Origin: Nitrospira sp.
Lineage (GTDB): Bacteria > Nitrospirota > Nitrospiria > Nitrospirales > Nitrospiraceae
Length of the DNA: 38,801 bases
Assembly (NCBI GenBank): GCA_024330945.1
Contig: JANDJJ010000011.1
Coordinates: 1-38,801, forward strand
Reading direction: 5' to 3'
Each line of letters opens with the position of its first letter. Position 1 is the first letter of the stretch. A model generated the notes under the pieces. It did no database searches. It saw only the letters and a list, made by a program, of their open reading frames with translations, and was not told the origin of the DNA. Below, piece by piece: positions 8,161-16,549 of this stretch. A program made the translations under genes and the position numbers.

Positions 8161-8793
8161 TCAAAACACCGTCCGTTTCCTTTCGACCACTTTCTTGATC
8201 TTCTTCTGTCCGTACCAGACCTTCGCGTTGCTTTCCAAATCAATCATCTGAAGGTCCACCTGATAGAACACCGCCTTGGTGCCATCGGCCTCGTCCACGA
8301 TCGTGGCGATGGTGCCCTTCAACATGAAGTCGGCTCCGCTCTCTTTTCCCGGAGCCTTTTGGGTATCTTCACGGGCATAGACCGCCTGTTCTTTCCGCTC
8401 AGCCCTGACTTCCTCCCGTTCTTGTTTGCCCGCTACGAATGTGACTTTTTGAGAGTTGGTGAGTTCCCGTTCGAGGTCCGTGATGAAGGTCTGGACGTTG
8501 ATGTGCTCATGGCTGTTGTTCACCACTGTGCCGACCACCACGACCGGCTGACGCTGTTTTGCCTTGGAGAAGTTTCCAAGCCATGGGTACTCCAAGGCCT
8601 CTTTCACCATGGCTTCGGCCACCATCCGCGAATCGGTATCGTTCCAACGGCCGCTGAGATCGGTCACGACGCCGGCATCCACGCGCGTCACTTTGACCTC
8701 GTGCCCGCAGCCACCCACCGCGAGAAGCACCCATACGAACAACAGAACGCGCCGCAAGGTGGTTCGGATCACGCCGATGACTCCTTTAGCCAT
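8161..8793 (-). CDS. LpoB-like lipoprotein (penicillin-binding protein activator family)
   Basis: The mature part contains DLSGRWNDTDSRMVAEAMVKEAL, the conserved start of the LpoB/COG3417 family. It is followed by QPVVVVGTVVNNSHEHINVQTF, a DFMLKGTI strand and a YQVDLQMIDLES region, all in family order. In E. coli LpoB reaches from the outer membrane to stimulate PBP1B during peptidoglycan synthesis. Here the partner is unknown and the protein may instead belong to the distinct role of this lipoprotein cluster. The leader ends at VGGC, an imperfect lipobox. The ORF track starts at GTG 8829; the ATG at 8793 (MAKGVIGV) gives a normal-length leader of 210 residues in total. A 13-base tandem duplication sits immediately upstream. 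Confidence 0.75.
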   Translation of the reverse strand: MAKGVIGVIRTTLRRVLLFVWVLLAVGGCGHEVKVTRVDAGVVTDLSGRWNDTDSRMVAEAMVKEALEYPWLGNFSKAKQRQPVVVVGTVVNNSHEHINVQTFITDLERELTNSQKVTFVAGKQEREEVRAERKEQAVYAREDTQKAPGKESGADFMLKGTIATIVDEADGTKAVFYQVDLQMIDLESNAKVWYGQKKIKKVVERKRTVF

Positions 8794-8804
8794 TAACCAT
8801 CGCG

Positions 8805-8830
8805 CCTTACAAACACCCCTTACAAACACC
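8805..8830 (-). repeat. Tandem 13-bp duplication at the lpoB-like ribosome-binding region
   Basis: CCTTACAAACACC occurs twice in direct contact (8805-8817 and 8818-8830). On the coding strand each copy reads GGTGTTTGTAAGG, so each ends in an AAGG Shine-Dalgarno-like core. The proximal core is about 11 bases before the ATG at 8793. The duplication fills most of the gap between the LPP20 gene and the LpoB-like gene. Confidence 0.85.
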
Positions 8831-8841
8831 GTGGGGGGATC

Positions 8842-9399
8842 TTACCGAATCCCCCGTTTCTCTTCCTCTTTTTCAAGACGGTCAAACAGGCGGTCCGCAT
8901 TTTTGCGGACGAAGTCGCGGACCTCCGCGTTCAGCTCCTTGGCCCGTTCGAGATTGTTTTTCATGTCTTCCAGACTGAGCTTGGCGAGCACGTAGTAGGT
9001 GTTGGTTTTTTCGTCTTTGTAGCGATCGACGGGGCGCACGCCGCTCAACGTCACCGTGGCAACCGTCTTGACAGCCCGCTCGACGTTCTGTTCCTCGGTG
9101 TTCCGCGTGAAATCTCCCGCCGTCGTCGAGGCGGCATAGTCTCGCATCAGATAAGCCGTATAAGTTTGAACTGTCTTGGCGATTTCCGCCCGTGCTCGAT
9201 TTTCGGCGGTATCCCAGGCCAGGGGTTCGTTTTTCACGCCCACCACCGACCCTACCCCATAAAACGCTTTTCGGTCTTTTTCGTTGAATGCCCCGGACCC
9301 TCTTTCCACCCACTTGGGAGGACCGCCACAAGCCGTGAGCCCCACCAGAAGAAGGGCTACAAGAGCAGTATGGATCAGCCTCCTCTGCCGCCGCATCAT
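8842..9399 (-). CDS. LPP20-family lipoprotein, first gene of the lipoprotein operon
   Basis: This 185-residue lipoprotein has a textbook leader and lipobox (LVALLLVGLTAC; LTAC). LPP20-family features are GGPPKWVERGSGAFNEKDRKAFYGVG, the Ala/Arg-rich helix ENRARAEIAKTVQTY, and the closing strand KTNTYYVLAKLSLEDM. The C-terminus is a charged helix (RLFDRLEKEEEKRG). The ATG at 9399 (or the next codon, also ATG) has AGGAGG six to nine bases upstream. A good promoter lies about 85 bases further up. LPP20 proteins are named after a Helicobacter pylori lipoprotein; their biochemical function is poorly known. Being first in an operon of envelope lipoproteins suggests outer-membrane or cell-wall maintenance. 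Confidence 0.82.
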   Translation of the reverse strand: MMRRQRRLIHTALVALLLVGLTACGGPPKWVERGSGAFNEKDRKAFYGVGSVVGVKNEPLAWDTAENRARAEIAKTVQTYTAYLMRDYAASTTAGDFTRNTEEQNVERAVKTVATVTLSGVRPVDRYKDEKTNTYYVLAKLSLEDMKNNLERAKELNAEVRDFVRKNADRLFDRLEKEEEKRGIR

Positions 9400-9484
9400 A
9401 AGAATCCTCCTTCTGAGTCACAGGACGATCCCCGTGAGGGCCACCGTCCGGTCCCGTCCATCAGCACGAGAAAAAAGCGATTTC

Positions 9485-9513
9485 ATGCTAACATGCCCCC
9501 CTGGTTCCGTCAA
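9485..9513 (-). promoter_or_regulatory. Promoter of the lipoprotein operon
   Basis: On the minus strand TTGACG (9508-9513) is followed after exactly 17 bases by TAGCAT (9485-9490). It stands upstream of the LPP20 start at 9399 in the divergent gap with the 56-aa gene. The -35 matches five of six consensus bases and the -10 four of six. Confidence 0.5.
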
Positions 9514-9618
9514 CGAAACAGCCTTTCAATCTGTACGAAAATATCCTCGGTCCTTCTTTCCAGCACGGATCGGAAGGCCGAGGGATCCACCAAACCACAT
9601 GGATGGGAGAATATTTTT

Positions 9619-9789
9619 ATGGCGGAGATTCACATCGACGGCGGCATCATCACCATCGTGAATTTGGATGTTCAGGACACAAAGGCCGCGGCCATCTTGG
9701 CAGCCTATCCGATAGAACGCCGGGCAGAAATCACCCGCCGCGCCATCAAGATCGGATTGGGTTATCTGAAGGGCGGAGAACAGGAATAG
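9619..9789 (+). CDS. Small conserved-looking hypothetical protein (56 aa)
   Basis: The ORF track buries this frame in a longer ORF from 9166 that runs antisense through the LPP20 gene. The credible start is the ATG at 9619, eight bases after GGGAGA. The product begins MAEIHIDGGIITIVNLDVQD, likely two beta-strands, followed by one or two helices (TKAAAILAAYPIERRAEITRRAIKIGLGYLK). It has no signal peptide, no membrane segment and no cysteine. The compact beta-then-helix layout could be a small dimeric protein, perhaps nucleic-acid binding, but no family is recognised. It is divergent from the lipoprotein operon and converges on the caspase-like gene. Confidence 0.55.
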   Translation: MAEIHIDGGIITIVNLDVQDTKAAAILAAYPIERRAEITRRAIKIGLGYLKGGEQE

Positions 9790-9903
9790 GAAGTCGTTCG
9801 TGCTTGGCTGGCTTGGCTTGAATTGAATCGATCCGTTGGCGTCAACGTCATGTCGGGTTTTCCCCCTCCCCCTCGAAAACTCTGAACGCCCGGAGAAACC
9901 ATG

Positions 9904-10809
9904 CTAAGGAGATGTCGCTTCTCCATCCGACAGGGGCGCCGACGGAGACGGAATCAAGGTCCCTTCGATCAACACGGTATCACCGTCGCCATCGATTCTG
10001 AGACTGATGGGATGCTGAGCGCCATTGGACACACGCTCAACCCGTTCGACAAGGTAGGTTCCCAACTCAGAAGCCATCAGCCATCCGTTTCCATCCAAGT
10101 CCGCTTCGCCGGAGAGACCGGCCAACAACAGTCGCACAAAGAGACTCTTGCCGTCGGGACGTAACGATGTCTCTCCTTTGCCCGCTGCGCTAATCACCTG
10201 GACGGCCCGTCTCTCCCTCTCATCCTCCGGCGCCACCCGACCCTCCAGCGACAACCGCGGAGGCGCCGTCACTTCCCACCCGAAAACCGGCGCGTCGAAC
10301 AAGAGCACCGTATGTGTCGACGCGGTGCGCCGCGTAAATTCCTTGAGCTGCTCGACCGTCATGGCTTTACTGACGTGAGCGATCTGCGCATCCAGAGGAA
10401 CGAGATAGCTCCGTTCCTCTCCCTCCGCATCTCGCGCGGCGCCGGCATGACCGATGTAGAAGATAACCAGTCTGTCCATCCGACCGACTTTTCTCGGCAG
10501 AATATCGTTGAAAACCTGTTGCAGCCGGCGAGAGGTTGCATCTTTTTCATAAATCTCCACGACCTCGTCGAAACCCAACCGCCGAAACGCCTGCGCGACT
10601 TGTTTCGCGTCATCGATCGCTCCGGGGACGGGTTGAGCCACCAGGTAGTTTTCAATGCCGATGATGACGGCCCAGGACTTGTAGTAGAGCCCTTCGGGCT
10701 TCCCCGCCTGGGCGTACGCATCCGAGGACACGGCGCACCACCATGCCACGATTACCTGCCCCAACAACACACCGATTATTCCCAGCCCGTGTAGAAACCG
10801 TCTCATCAT
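9904..10809 (-). CDS. Exported caspase-fold (peptidase C14-like) protein lacking the catalytic cysteine
   Basis: After a signal peptide (residues 1 to about 34, ending SSDAYAQA) the protein shows the caspase/metacaspase p20 order. The first strand is KSWAVIIGIENY (44-55), followed by DDAKQVAQAFRRLGF, then RLVIFYIGHAG with the dyad His at 121, then YLVPLDA. The strand that should carry the catalytic Cys reads LLFDAPVFG (169-177): relatives have D-A/S-C there, so Pro174 replaces Cys. A later AVQVISAAGKGETS matches the strand after the active site. DLDGNGWLMASE (237-248) is a textbook 12-residue EF-hand loop. The protein is therefore probably a calcium-responsive, non-proteolytic periplasmic pseudo-peptidase. 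The start codon lies downstream of a plausible promoter. Neighbours give no direct partner. Confidence 0.8.
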   Translation of the reverse strand: MMRRFLHGLGIIGVLLGQVIVAWWCAVSSDAYAQAGKPEGLYYKSWAVIIGIENYLVAQPVPGAIDDAKQVAQAFRRLGFDEVVEIYEKDATSRRLQQVFNDILPRKVGRMDRLVIFYIGHAGAARDAEGEERSYLVPLDAQIAHVSKAMTVEQLKEFTRRTASTHTVLLFDAPVFGWEVTAPPRLSLEGRVAPEDERERRAVQVISAAGKGETSLRPDGKSLFVRLLLAGLSGEADLDGNGWLMASELGTYLVERVERVSNGAQHPISLRIDGDGDTVLIEGTLIPSPSAPLSDGEATSP

Positions 10810-10861
10810 GATCCGCTTATCGGCCTTATCGGCTCAGATGGTCAGGAAAAACTCGCGGGCC

Positions 10862-10890
10862 AGACTACCGTCAGCCTCCGACACTGTCAA
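10862..10890 (-). promoter_or_regulatory. Promoter of the caspase-fold gene
   Basis: On the minus strand a perfect TTGACA (10885-10890) is followed after 17 bases by TAGTCT (10862-10867). It is about 55 bases upstream of the ATG at 10809. Confidence 0.45.
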
Positions 10891-10921
10891 GGATCCCCGA
10901 AGAGCAGACCTGAGGTAACCC

Positions 10922-10939
10922 CACCGGCTGCTTCCGGTG
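10922..10939. other. Small hairpin upstream of acs
   Basis: CACCGG-ctgctt-CCGGTG forms a perfect six-base stem with a six-base loop. It lies between the caspase promoter and the acs promoter, so it may be an operator-like inverted repeat. It is too short to assign a role. Confidence 0.3.
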
Positions 10940-10960
10940 CTGTCCCCACCTTCGTTCAGG

Positions 10961-10989
10961 TTGCAGGCGAACGGTGTTTTCTCCATAAT
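10961..10989 (+). promoter_or_regulatory. Possible promoter of acs
   Basis: TTGCAG (10961-10966) and CATAAT (10984-10989) are separated by 17 bases. The -10 matches five of six consensus bases. It leaves a leader of about 40 bases before the acs ATG. Confidence 0.42.
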
Positions 10990-11034
10990 GCACGCAGGCA
11001 CATCGGGCTTCGATACACAAGGAGGTCATGATTC

Positions 11035-12924
11035 ATGACAGAAGAGATTGAAACCCTCTTGAAGGAAAGCCGCTTCTATCACCCCTCCGCCTCGATTGTC
11101 GCCAGCGCTTATATCAAAGACTATGACACCGAGTACAAGAAATCCGTTGCCGATCCAGAACAATTTTGGAGCCACGTCGCCCGCGAATTGGAATGGTTCT
11201 CACCCTGGCACACCGTCCTGGAGTGGAACTATCCATGGGCCAAATGGTTTGTCGGTGCCACCTGCAACATCGCCTACAATTGTCTCGATCGTCACGTCAA
11301 AACCTGGCGCAAGAACAAGGTGGCGCTGATTTGGGTGGGGGAACACGACCAGGAGCGAGTGTTTACGTATGCGGAACTTTATCGCCAAGTCAATCGCTGC
11401 GCCAACGCGCTCAAGAAACTCGGCGTCTCAAAGGGCGATCGGATCACCATCTATCTGCCCAAGATTCCCGAACAGATGATCGCCATGTTGGCCTGCGCCA
11501 GAATCGGAGCGATTCATAGCGTGGTCTATTCAGGATTCAGCGCCCCGGCCCTCGCCAGCCGGATCCATGACGCGGAGTCCAAGGCAGTCATCACCGCCGA
11601 CGTGGGATTCGACAGAGGCAAAATGATTCCATTGAAATCGGTGGTGGATGAAGCCCTCAAGACCTGCCCGACAGTCAACCACGTCATCGTCGTCCGCCGC
11701 CAACCGATCGGGCATCCCCTCTCCACCCCCAAAGAACTCGACTGGCAGGAATGGCTGCAAAACGAACCGACAACCTGTGCGGCGGAACCCCTCGATGCTG
11801 AAGCCCCCCTGTACATCCTGTACACGTCGGGTACAACCGGCAAACCCAAGGGCGTGGTCCACGTCCACGGAGGCTACATGGTGGGCACATACATTACGAC
11901 CAAGTACGTCTTCGATCTCAAAGACGACGACGTATACTTCTGTGTGGCCGATCCCGGATGGGTCACAGGCCACAGTTACATTGTTTACGGCCCTCTCCTC
12001 AACGGCGCCACGATCCTGACCGCCGAAGGCAAACCCGACTATCCGAACCCCGGCCGCTGGTGGAACCTGATCGAGCGATATGGAGTCTCCATTTTTTACA
12101 CCACGCCGACCGCGATCCGCCTGTTGATGCGCTACGGCGAGGAATGGCCGGCAAAATATAACTTGTCGTCGCTCCGCATCCTTGGGAGCGTCGGCGAACC
12201 GATCAACCCGGAAGCCTGGGAATGGTTTCATCGGGTCACGGGAGGAGACAAACCCATCATGGACACCTGGTGGCAAACGGAAACCGGCGCCATCCTCGTC
12301 ACACCGCTCCCTTCCATGCCGCTCAAACCCGGCTCCGCGGCCAAGCCGTTCTTGGGTATCGAGGCGGACGTGGTCGATCGTGAAGGCCACAGTCTGCCTC
12401 CCAATATGGGCGGTCTGGCCGTCATTAAGAAGCCCTGGCCGTCCATGATGCGAACGATCTACAACGATCCCGAACGGTATCAGACCTATTGGAATACCAT
12501 TCCCAACTGCTATACCGCCGGGGACATCTGCCACAAGGACGAGGACGGCTACTTCTGGTTCATGGGGCGGGCGGACGACGTCATCAAGGTGGCGGGCAAC
12601 CGATTGGGCACGGCAGAAGTCGAAAGTGCCTTGGTCAGCCACCCCGCCATCGCGGAAGCGGCGGTGATTGGCAAACCGCACAAAACGGTAGGCGAATCCA
12701 TCAAGGCCTTCGTCATTCTCAAACAAGGCGAACAGGAAAGTCCGGCGCTGATCAAATCCATTAAAGACCATGTGCTCAAGGAACTGGGTAAGATCGCCGT
12801 TCCATCGGAAATCGACATCGTCTCCTCACTGCCCAAAACCAGATCGGGGAAAATCATGCGCCGAGTCTTGAAAGCCAAAGAACTGGGTCAGGACCCCGGG
12901 GATTTGTCAACCATTGAGGAGTGA
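11035..12924 (+). CDS. acs: Acetyl-CoA synthetase (AMP-forming)
   Basis: Acs activates acetate with ATP and CoA to acetyl-CoA through an acetyl-adenylate. The 629 residues contain the full ANL-superfamily set: the phosphate loop [18 protein letters not shown], the CoA/acetate region [10 protein letters not shown], the acetate-pocket motif [11 protein letters not shown], the hinge region [16 protein letters not shown], and the terminal SGKIMRR with the acetylation-sensitive catalytic lysine (about residue 606). The WW in the pocket supports acetate over longer acids. GNRLGT replaces the commoner GHRLGT, and the C-terminus is slightly short against the roughly 650 usual. AGGAGGT lies eight bases before the ATG at 11035; an ATG seven bases earlier is out of frame. 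It is followed 18 bases later by a small membrane protein. Confidence 0.93.
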   Translation: MTEEIETLLKESRFYHPSASIVASAYIKDYDTEYKKSVADPEQFWSHVARELEWFSPWHTVLEWNYPWAKWFVGATCNIAYNCLDRHVKTWRKNKVALIWVGEHDQERVFTYAELYRQVNRCANALKKLGVSKGDRITIYLPKIPEQMIAMLACARIGAIHSVVYSGFSAPALASRIHDAESKAVITADVGFDRGKMIPLKSVVDEALKTCPTVNHVIVVRRQPIGHPLSTPKELDWQEWLQNEPTTCAAEPLDAEAPLYILYTSGTTGKPKGVVHVHGGYMVGTYITTKYVFDLKDDDVYFCVADPGWVTGHSYIVYGPLLNGATILTAEGKPDYPNPGRWWNLIERYGVSIFYTTPTAIRLLMRYGEEWPAKYNLSSLRILGSVGEPINPEAWEWFHRVTGGDKPIMDTWWQTETGAILVTPLPSMPLKPGSAAKPFLGIEADVVDREGHSLPPNMGGLAVIKKPWPSMMRTIYNDPERYQTYWNTIPNCYTAGDICHKDEDGYFWFMGRADDVIKVAGNRLGTAEVESALVSHPAIAEAAVIGKPHKTVGESIKAFVILKQGEQESPALIKSIKDHVLKELGKIAVPSEIDIVSSLPKTRSGKIMRRVLKAKELGQDPGDLSTIEE

Positions 12925-12942
12925 GGAGGTGGAGGAAAAGCC

Positions 12943-13167
12943 GTGGGAAGGGGCGGAAGAAGGCCTGGTGAGCCGATTTACCTGCGGCGGCACATGATCG
13001 CGCTTGCCGGCGCGGTGGCGCTCCCGGTCGTCATTGTGCAGGGTTACAAGATCTTCGTCGGCCCGCTTAGCTTCGACGTCCAACTGTTGGTGGTCATCGT
13101 CGCCTCCGTCTTCTCCGGGGTCGGTCTGTATTTCTTCTATCGTTCTTCGGCGCGGAATGAGCCCTAG
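12943..13167 (+). CDS. Small two-helix membrane protein downstream of acs
   Basis: This 74-residue protein of unknown function has a basic N-terminus (GRGGRRPGEPIYLRRH) and two hydrophobic segments, IALAGAVALPVVIVQGYKIFVG and VQLLVVIVASVFSGVGLYFFY, then a short charged tail. That predicts an inner-membrane hairpin. The GTG at 12943 is chosen because AGGAGGTGGAGG precedes it; an in-frame ATG at 12994 is the alternative. It lies 18 bases behind acs and is probably co-transcribed. Small membrane proteins behind acs in other bacteria can belong to acetate transport systems, but this one does not visibly match the ActP partner YjcH, so no role is claimed. Confidence 0.55.
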   Translation: MGRGGRRPGEPIYLRRHMIALAGAVALPVVIVQGYKIFVGPLSFDVQLLVVIVASVFSGVGLYFFYRSSARNEP

Positions 13168-13202
13168 GGCTCGGCCGACTTCCGGCCCATCTCAAGAATC
13201 CG

Positions 13203-13862
13203 TCAGATCAAGCCCCGCTTCTGAAGATAGTCCATGTCGATGACCGGAGGGGCTTTGGTTTTGGGAAGCTGACTCCGCTCCTGCAACAACCGCTCGACGT
13301 ATTTGCCAATCAGATCAGATTCAAGATTGAGGGGCTCGTTCACCTGCTTCAACCCCAAAGTCGTCACCTTCGCCGTATGGGGAATGATCGCGACGCTGAA
13401 GCTGCGGTCGGTTATCTCGTTGATCGTCAGACTGACGCCGTCCACCGCAATCGAGCCCTTGGCCACACAGTACCGCAAGATCGACGAGGGCGCCTCGATG
13501 GTCAAGAACGTGGTTTCGCCTTCCTGCCGCCGACTCCTCACAACCCCGACCCCCTCCACATGGCCGGCCACCAGATGCCCGCCGAGGCGTTCATTGAATC
13601 TCATCGCCCGTTCCAAATTGACCGGAGCACCGACCGCGACTCCGCCCAACGTCGTGACGGCGAGCGTCTCAGGCGACACATCCACAGAAAAGTTTTTCTC
13701 GCCGACCGAGACCGCCGTCAAACACACGCCGTTGACACTCACGCTGTCGCCGATCTTGAGATCGCCCATCACGATCGAGGCCAAAATAGTCAGCCTGGCG
13801 CCCTTCAATGTCTTCTCCACGGACACCACCGCGCCCATTTCCTCGACAATGCCCGTGAACAT
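13203..13862 (-). CDS. ribE: Riboflavin synthase alpha chain
   Basis: Riboflavin synthase dismutates two molecules of 6,7-dimethyl-8-ribityllumazine into riboflavin plus a pyrimidine. The internal duplication of the family is visible. Barrel one starts MFTGIVEEMGAV with NGVCLTAV and GHLVAGHVEGVG; barrel two carries DGVSLTINEI and PHTAKVTTLG. The 219 residues fit (usual 200-220). The ATG at 13862 has GGAGAG eight bases upstream. It is the last gene of a minus-strand run that also holds ribD, from which it is separated by a hydrolase and a transporter. The lumazine synthase and RibBA steps are not in the window. Confidence 0.93.
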   Translation of the reverse strand: MFTGIVEEMGAVVSVEKTLKGARLTILASIVMGDLKIGDSVSVNGVCLTAVSVGEKNFSVDVSPETLAVTTLGGVAVGAPVNLERAMRFNERLGGHLVAGHVEGVGVVRSRRQEGETTFLTIEAPSSILRYCVAKGSIAVDGVSLTINEITDRSFSVAIIPHTAKVTTLGLKQVNEPLNLESDLIGKYVERLLQERSQLPKTKAPPVIDMDYLQKRGLI

Positions 13863-13929
13863 ACTTCAGCTCTCCATCATGATACGCATGCGAGGGCTAA
13901 GATCGTTTTCTTGCTCGCCTCGCGGGTCA

Positions 13930-15120
13930 TTATAACATCATCTGGCGATCCTCTCGGCGTCTCATCGCCGCCCAGAACAGACCGCCGGCTGCGAGTTGAA
14001 TGGCCGCGATGACGGCGAAGGCCTCTTCGTAGCTCAGACGCGCGATCAACAGCCCGGCCAGCAGCGGCCCGCTCGCGTGGCCGATGTCCATGATGGTTCC
14101 CTGCATTCCCATGCCCGCCCCCAACCGCTTGAACTCGGAACTGTCCGCCACCAGAGCCGACGAGGAGGAAGACACGACGGCTTCGCCGAAGCCGAAGCCG
14201 GCCGAGAGCGCAAGCAGGACGGGAAACCACGAGACCTGAGGAATACAGACGAACGTCGCTGCACAGACGAGAAGCCCGAACAGAATCAGAGGCCGACGCC
14301 CGATCCGATCGGACACCCGTCCCATAATCGGTTTGGAAAAGAACGAAGTGAGGGCTTGACCGCTGAACAGGAGCCCTACTTCCCCAGGGTTCAACCCGAC
14401 CTTGACTCCATAGAGAGGCAAAAAGGCCATCAAGGCACCGTTGGCGATCATCTTCGCCGCGTCGGTCACGCTGATGACCAACACCTTTGTATTCTTCGCG
14501 ACCGCGACGAACCCTTTCCACATCTCGGACCATACCGCCGCTGCTCGTTTGTCTTTGACCGGCGGAGCCGAGACATTCAGCGGCAGGCTGTAAAACAAGG
14601 CCATGCCGACGCAGCCGAAGAGGCCGGCCGTCACAAACGTCGTGGAGAAGCCCGCGTTATGAACCAGGACCCCTCCGAGAAACGGTCCCAGCAAGGCTCC
14701 CGATTGCGTACAGGCCGTATAGATGCCCAACGCCGTACCGCGCTTCTCGCGATACAGCTCGGCGACCGTCGCCAGTGCACTGGGAGCGAAAATAGCCGTG
14801 GCGAGTCCATGAACAAATCGTAACAGGGTCAGGACATTGACGTCGCTCACGAAGGGATAGAAAAACGGAGGGAACCCAAACGCCACAACGCCGATCCGCA
14901 ACAACATACGCCTGCCGTACAAATCGGACAAGGCCCCGGCCGGCAGCTTCAGCAGAACGCCGGTCAGGGTTGAAACAGAAACAATCAATCCGATCCGCTC
15001 AGGACTCGCGCCGAGCGATTCGGCGAACAGCGACAGGGCCGGCATCCGCACCATGTTGTAACTGATGAAACAAAAGACGCCGACCGTGCAGATCAACGCG
15101 AAACTGCGGGAAGTGGTCAT
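13930..15120 (-). CDS. Major facilitator superfamily transporter
   Basis: From the ATG at 15120 this is a 396-residue MFS protein of about twelve membrane helices. The family's motif A appears twice, after helix 2 (GALSDLYGRRMLLRIG) and after helix 8 (GRVSDRIGRRPLILFG), marking the two six-helix halves. QSGALLGPFLGG in helix 5 resembles motif C of drug:proton antiporters, so export of a small molecule is more likely than uptake. The ORF track begins at GTG 15249, but those 43 residues (CEGFEEIGWPSRSACFCREG) are polar and unlike an MFS start, so the later ATG is used; its ribosome site is weak. The gene lies between the hydrolase and ribE. The substrate is unknown. Confidence 0.85.
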   Translation of the reverse strand: MTTSRSFALICTVGVFCFISYNMVRMPALSLFAESLGASPERIGLIVSVSTLTGVLLKLPAGALSDLYGRRMLLRIGVVAFGFPPFFYPFVSDVNVLTLLRFVHGLATAIFAPSALATVAELYREKRGTALGIYTACTQSGALLGPFLGGVLVHNAGFSTTFVTAGLFGCVGMALFYSLPLNVSAPPVKDKRAAAVWSEMWKGFVAVAKNTKVLVISVTDAAKMIANGALMAFLPLYGVKVGLNPGEVGLLFSGQALTSFFSKPIMGRVSDRIGRRPLILFGLLVCAATFVCIPQVSWFPVLLALSAGFGFGEAVVSSSSSALVADSSEFKRLGAGMGMQGTIMDIGHASGPLLAGLLIARLSYEEAFAVIAAIQLAAGGLFWAAMRRREDRQMML

Positions 15121-15262
15121 GGTCACAACGCTCTGGCGCGACCGGAAGGGTGAACCCGCGACGGCTCTCTCCGTACCGGAGCCTTCTCGGCAAAAACAGG
15201 CCGAGCGGGATGGCCATCCAATCTCCTCGAAGCCTTCGCACGGCAACACCGCCCTCCGTCAC

Positions 15263-16549
15263 TCACGGCTGATCCTCCACTGCAATCGTCACGTGAACGG
15301 GAAAGAGCTCATCGGCCGTTTGTCGGAGCCTCGCTTGCTGAAGCAAGGTTTTGAGCGACGGGGCGACCATCCCCTCGAACGAGACCCGCCCATTGGTGAC
15401 CACAGTGACCGGCTTGGACGGATCGACCAGGCGATCATTCAAAAACAGGCTGTACCGCCGAACCCGCTCCGTCTTCACTTCGATGCGGTTCCCCTCCACG
15501 ATGGAGGCGTCGAGCCTGGCGTATTCCCGCCGTCTGATCCGTTCGTCCGTCCTGTCGACCAAGTCGTCGGAAAAGGCCGCGATCCGATCGGTCGCGTCCA
15601 CACGCACCCACCCGAACGGGTGAAGGTGGCTCGCGTCCCGCACGACCGTCAGCCGAGACGGCAACGGATTGCGGCGTTGGCTGTTCAGCCACGCGACGAG
15701 ATCCGGAAGCTCCTCTCTGGGGAAATAGTGGCCTCCCGCCATGGGATGTTGCCCTTGATGCTCGCGATAGACGTAGGGATAGCCGAGCGCCTCCAGCTCT
15801 CGCACGATGGATCGACTCAGTTCCACCGGCATGACTTCATCTTTCGCTCCATGAATGAGGTAGACCGGTGTATGGCGGAGATTCTCCAAAAATGGCATCA
15901 ACACCCGGTCCAACCCGCCGGCCATCGGCGCGATGCCCGCGAACAACGGGGCGTGGTGCATGCCGATCAGCAACGTGCCGATGCCGCCGTTCGACATGCC
16001 GGTCAAAAAAATCCGGTTCGGATCAATATGGTACTTCCTGCGCAGATCATGAATGGCCGCCAACACCAACTCTTCGGCCCGTCGCGTAAACCACGCCCCG
16101 GACGGATAGGTCGGACAAGCCAGGATGTACATATCGCCCAACCGCGCCCGCCACCGCTCTAGATAGGCCTCACCGTCAAATCCGGCGCCGTGCAAACAGA
16201 CGACCAACCCCATGCTGCTCGATGGGTGATACGACGCGGGAACGGCGACGGACAAGGGATACAGCCGCCCGCGAACCGACACGTGCAAGTCAGGAAAAGT
16301 ACCGGTCGGCTGCTCATCATAGGATCGTCCGGTTCTGATGATCTCGCCCACTCGTTCAATGGACGATTCCGGATGGGTCAGGATCTCGTACAACAACCGA
16401 TCGGCGTCCTCGTTGGTCGCCGCGTCCACGTACCGAAACACTTTGGCCGCCAAGTTACTCGATAGTTGGTCTACGATCTCGGCGCGACCGTCAATCGGCT
16501 GCCAACCGATCCACACAAGAAGGACTGCACCAAGGATCGAGCCGATCAT
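15263..16549 (-). CDS. Exported alpha/beta hydrolase, PHB-depolymerase/feruloyl-esterase-like, with C-terminal beta domain
   Basis: The N-terminus (MIGSILGAVLLVWIGWQ) looks like a signal peptide or anchor. The core is an alpha/beta hydrolase: oxyanion-hole motif VVCLHGAG, nucleophile elbow GMSNGG (Ser), acid in LIHGAKDEVMP (Asp) and His in GQHPMAGGHYF. This order fits the esterase D / PHB depolymerase-like group. After WLNSQRRNPLPS a separate region of about 120 residues (VRVDATDRIAAF, NRIEVKTERVRRYSLFLND) resembles a beta-sandwich. A preceding helical segment (residues 25-75) is extra. The start ATG overlaps the ribD stop as ATGA, so it is translationally coupled to a flavin gene. The substrate is unknown; an ester or polymer outside the cytoplasm is inferred. 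Confidence 0.78.
   Translation of the reverse strand: MIGSILGAVLLVWIGWQPIDGRAEIVDQLSSNLAAKVFRYVDAATNEDADRLLYEILTHPESSIERVGEIIRTGRSYDEQPTGTFPDLHVSVRGRLYPLSVAVPASYHPSSSMGLVVCLHGAGFDGEAYLERWRARLGDMYILACPTYPSGAWFTRRAEELVLAAIHDLRRKYHIDPNRIFLTGMSNGGIGTLLIGMHHAPLFAGIAPMAGGLDRVLMPFLENLRHTPVYLIHGAKDEVMPVELSRSIVRELEALGYPYVYREHQGQHPMAGGHYFPREELPDLVAWLNSQRRNPLPSRLTVVRDASHLHPFGWVRVDATDRIAAFSDDLVDRTDERIRRREYARLDASIVEGNRIEVKTERVRRYSLFLNDRLVDPSKPVTVVTNGRVSFEGMVAPSLKTLLQQARLRQTADELFPVHVTIAVEDQP

Noticed and set aside
11530-12771. 413-codon minus-strand ORF inside acs
   Set aside because: The plus-strand frame is an unmistakable acetyl-CoA synthetase. The antisense frame is a shadow of GC-rich codon bias with His/Arg/Asp-rich nonsense protein.
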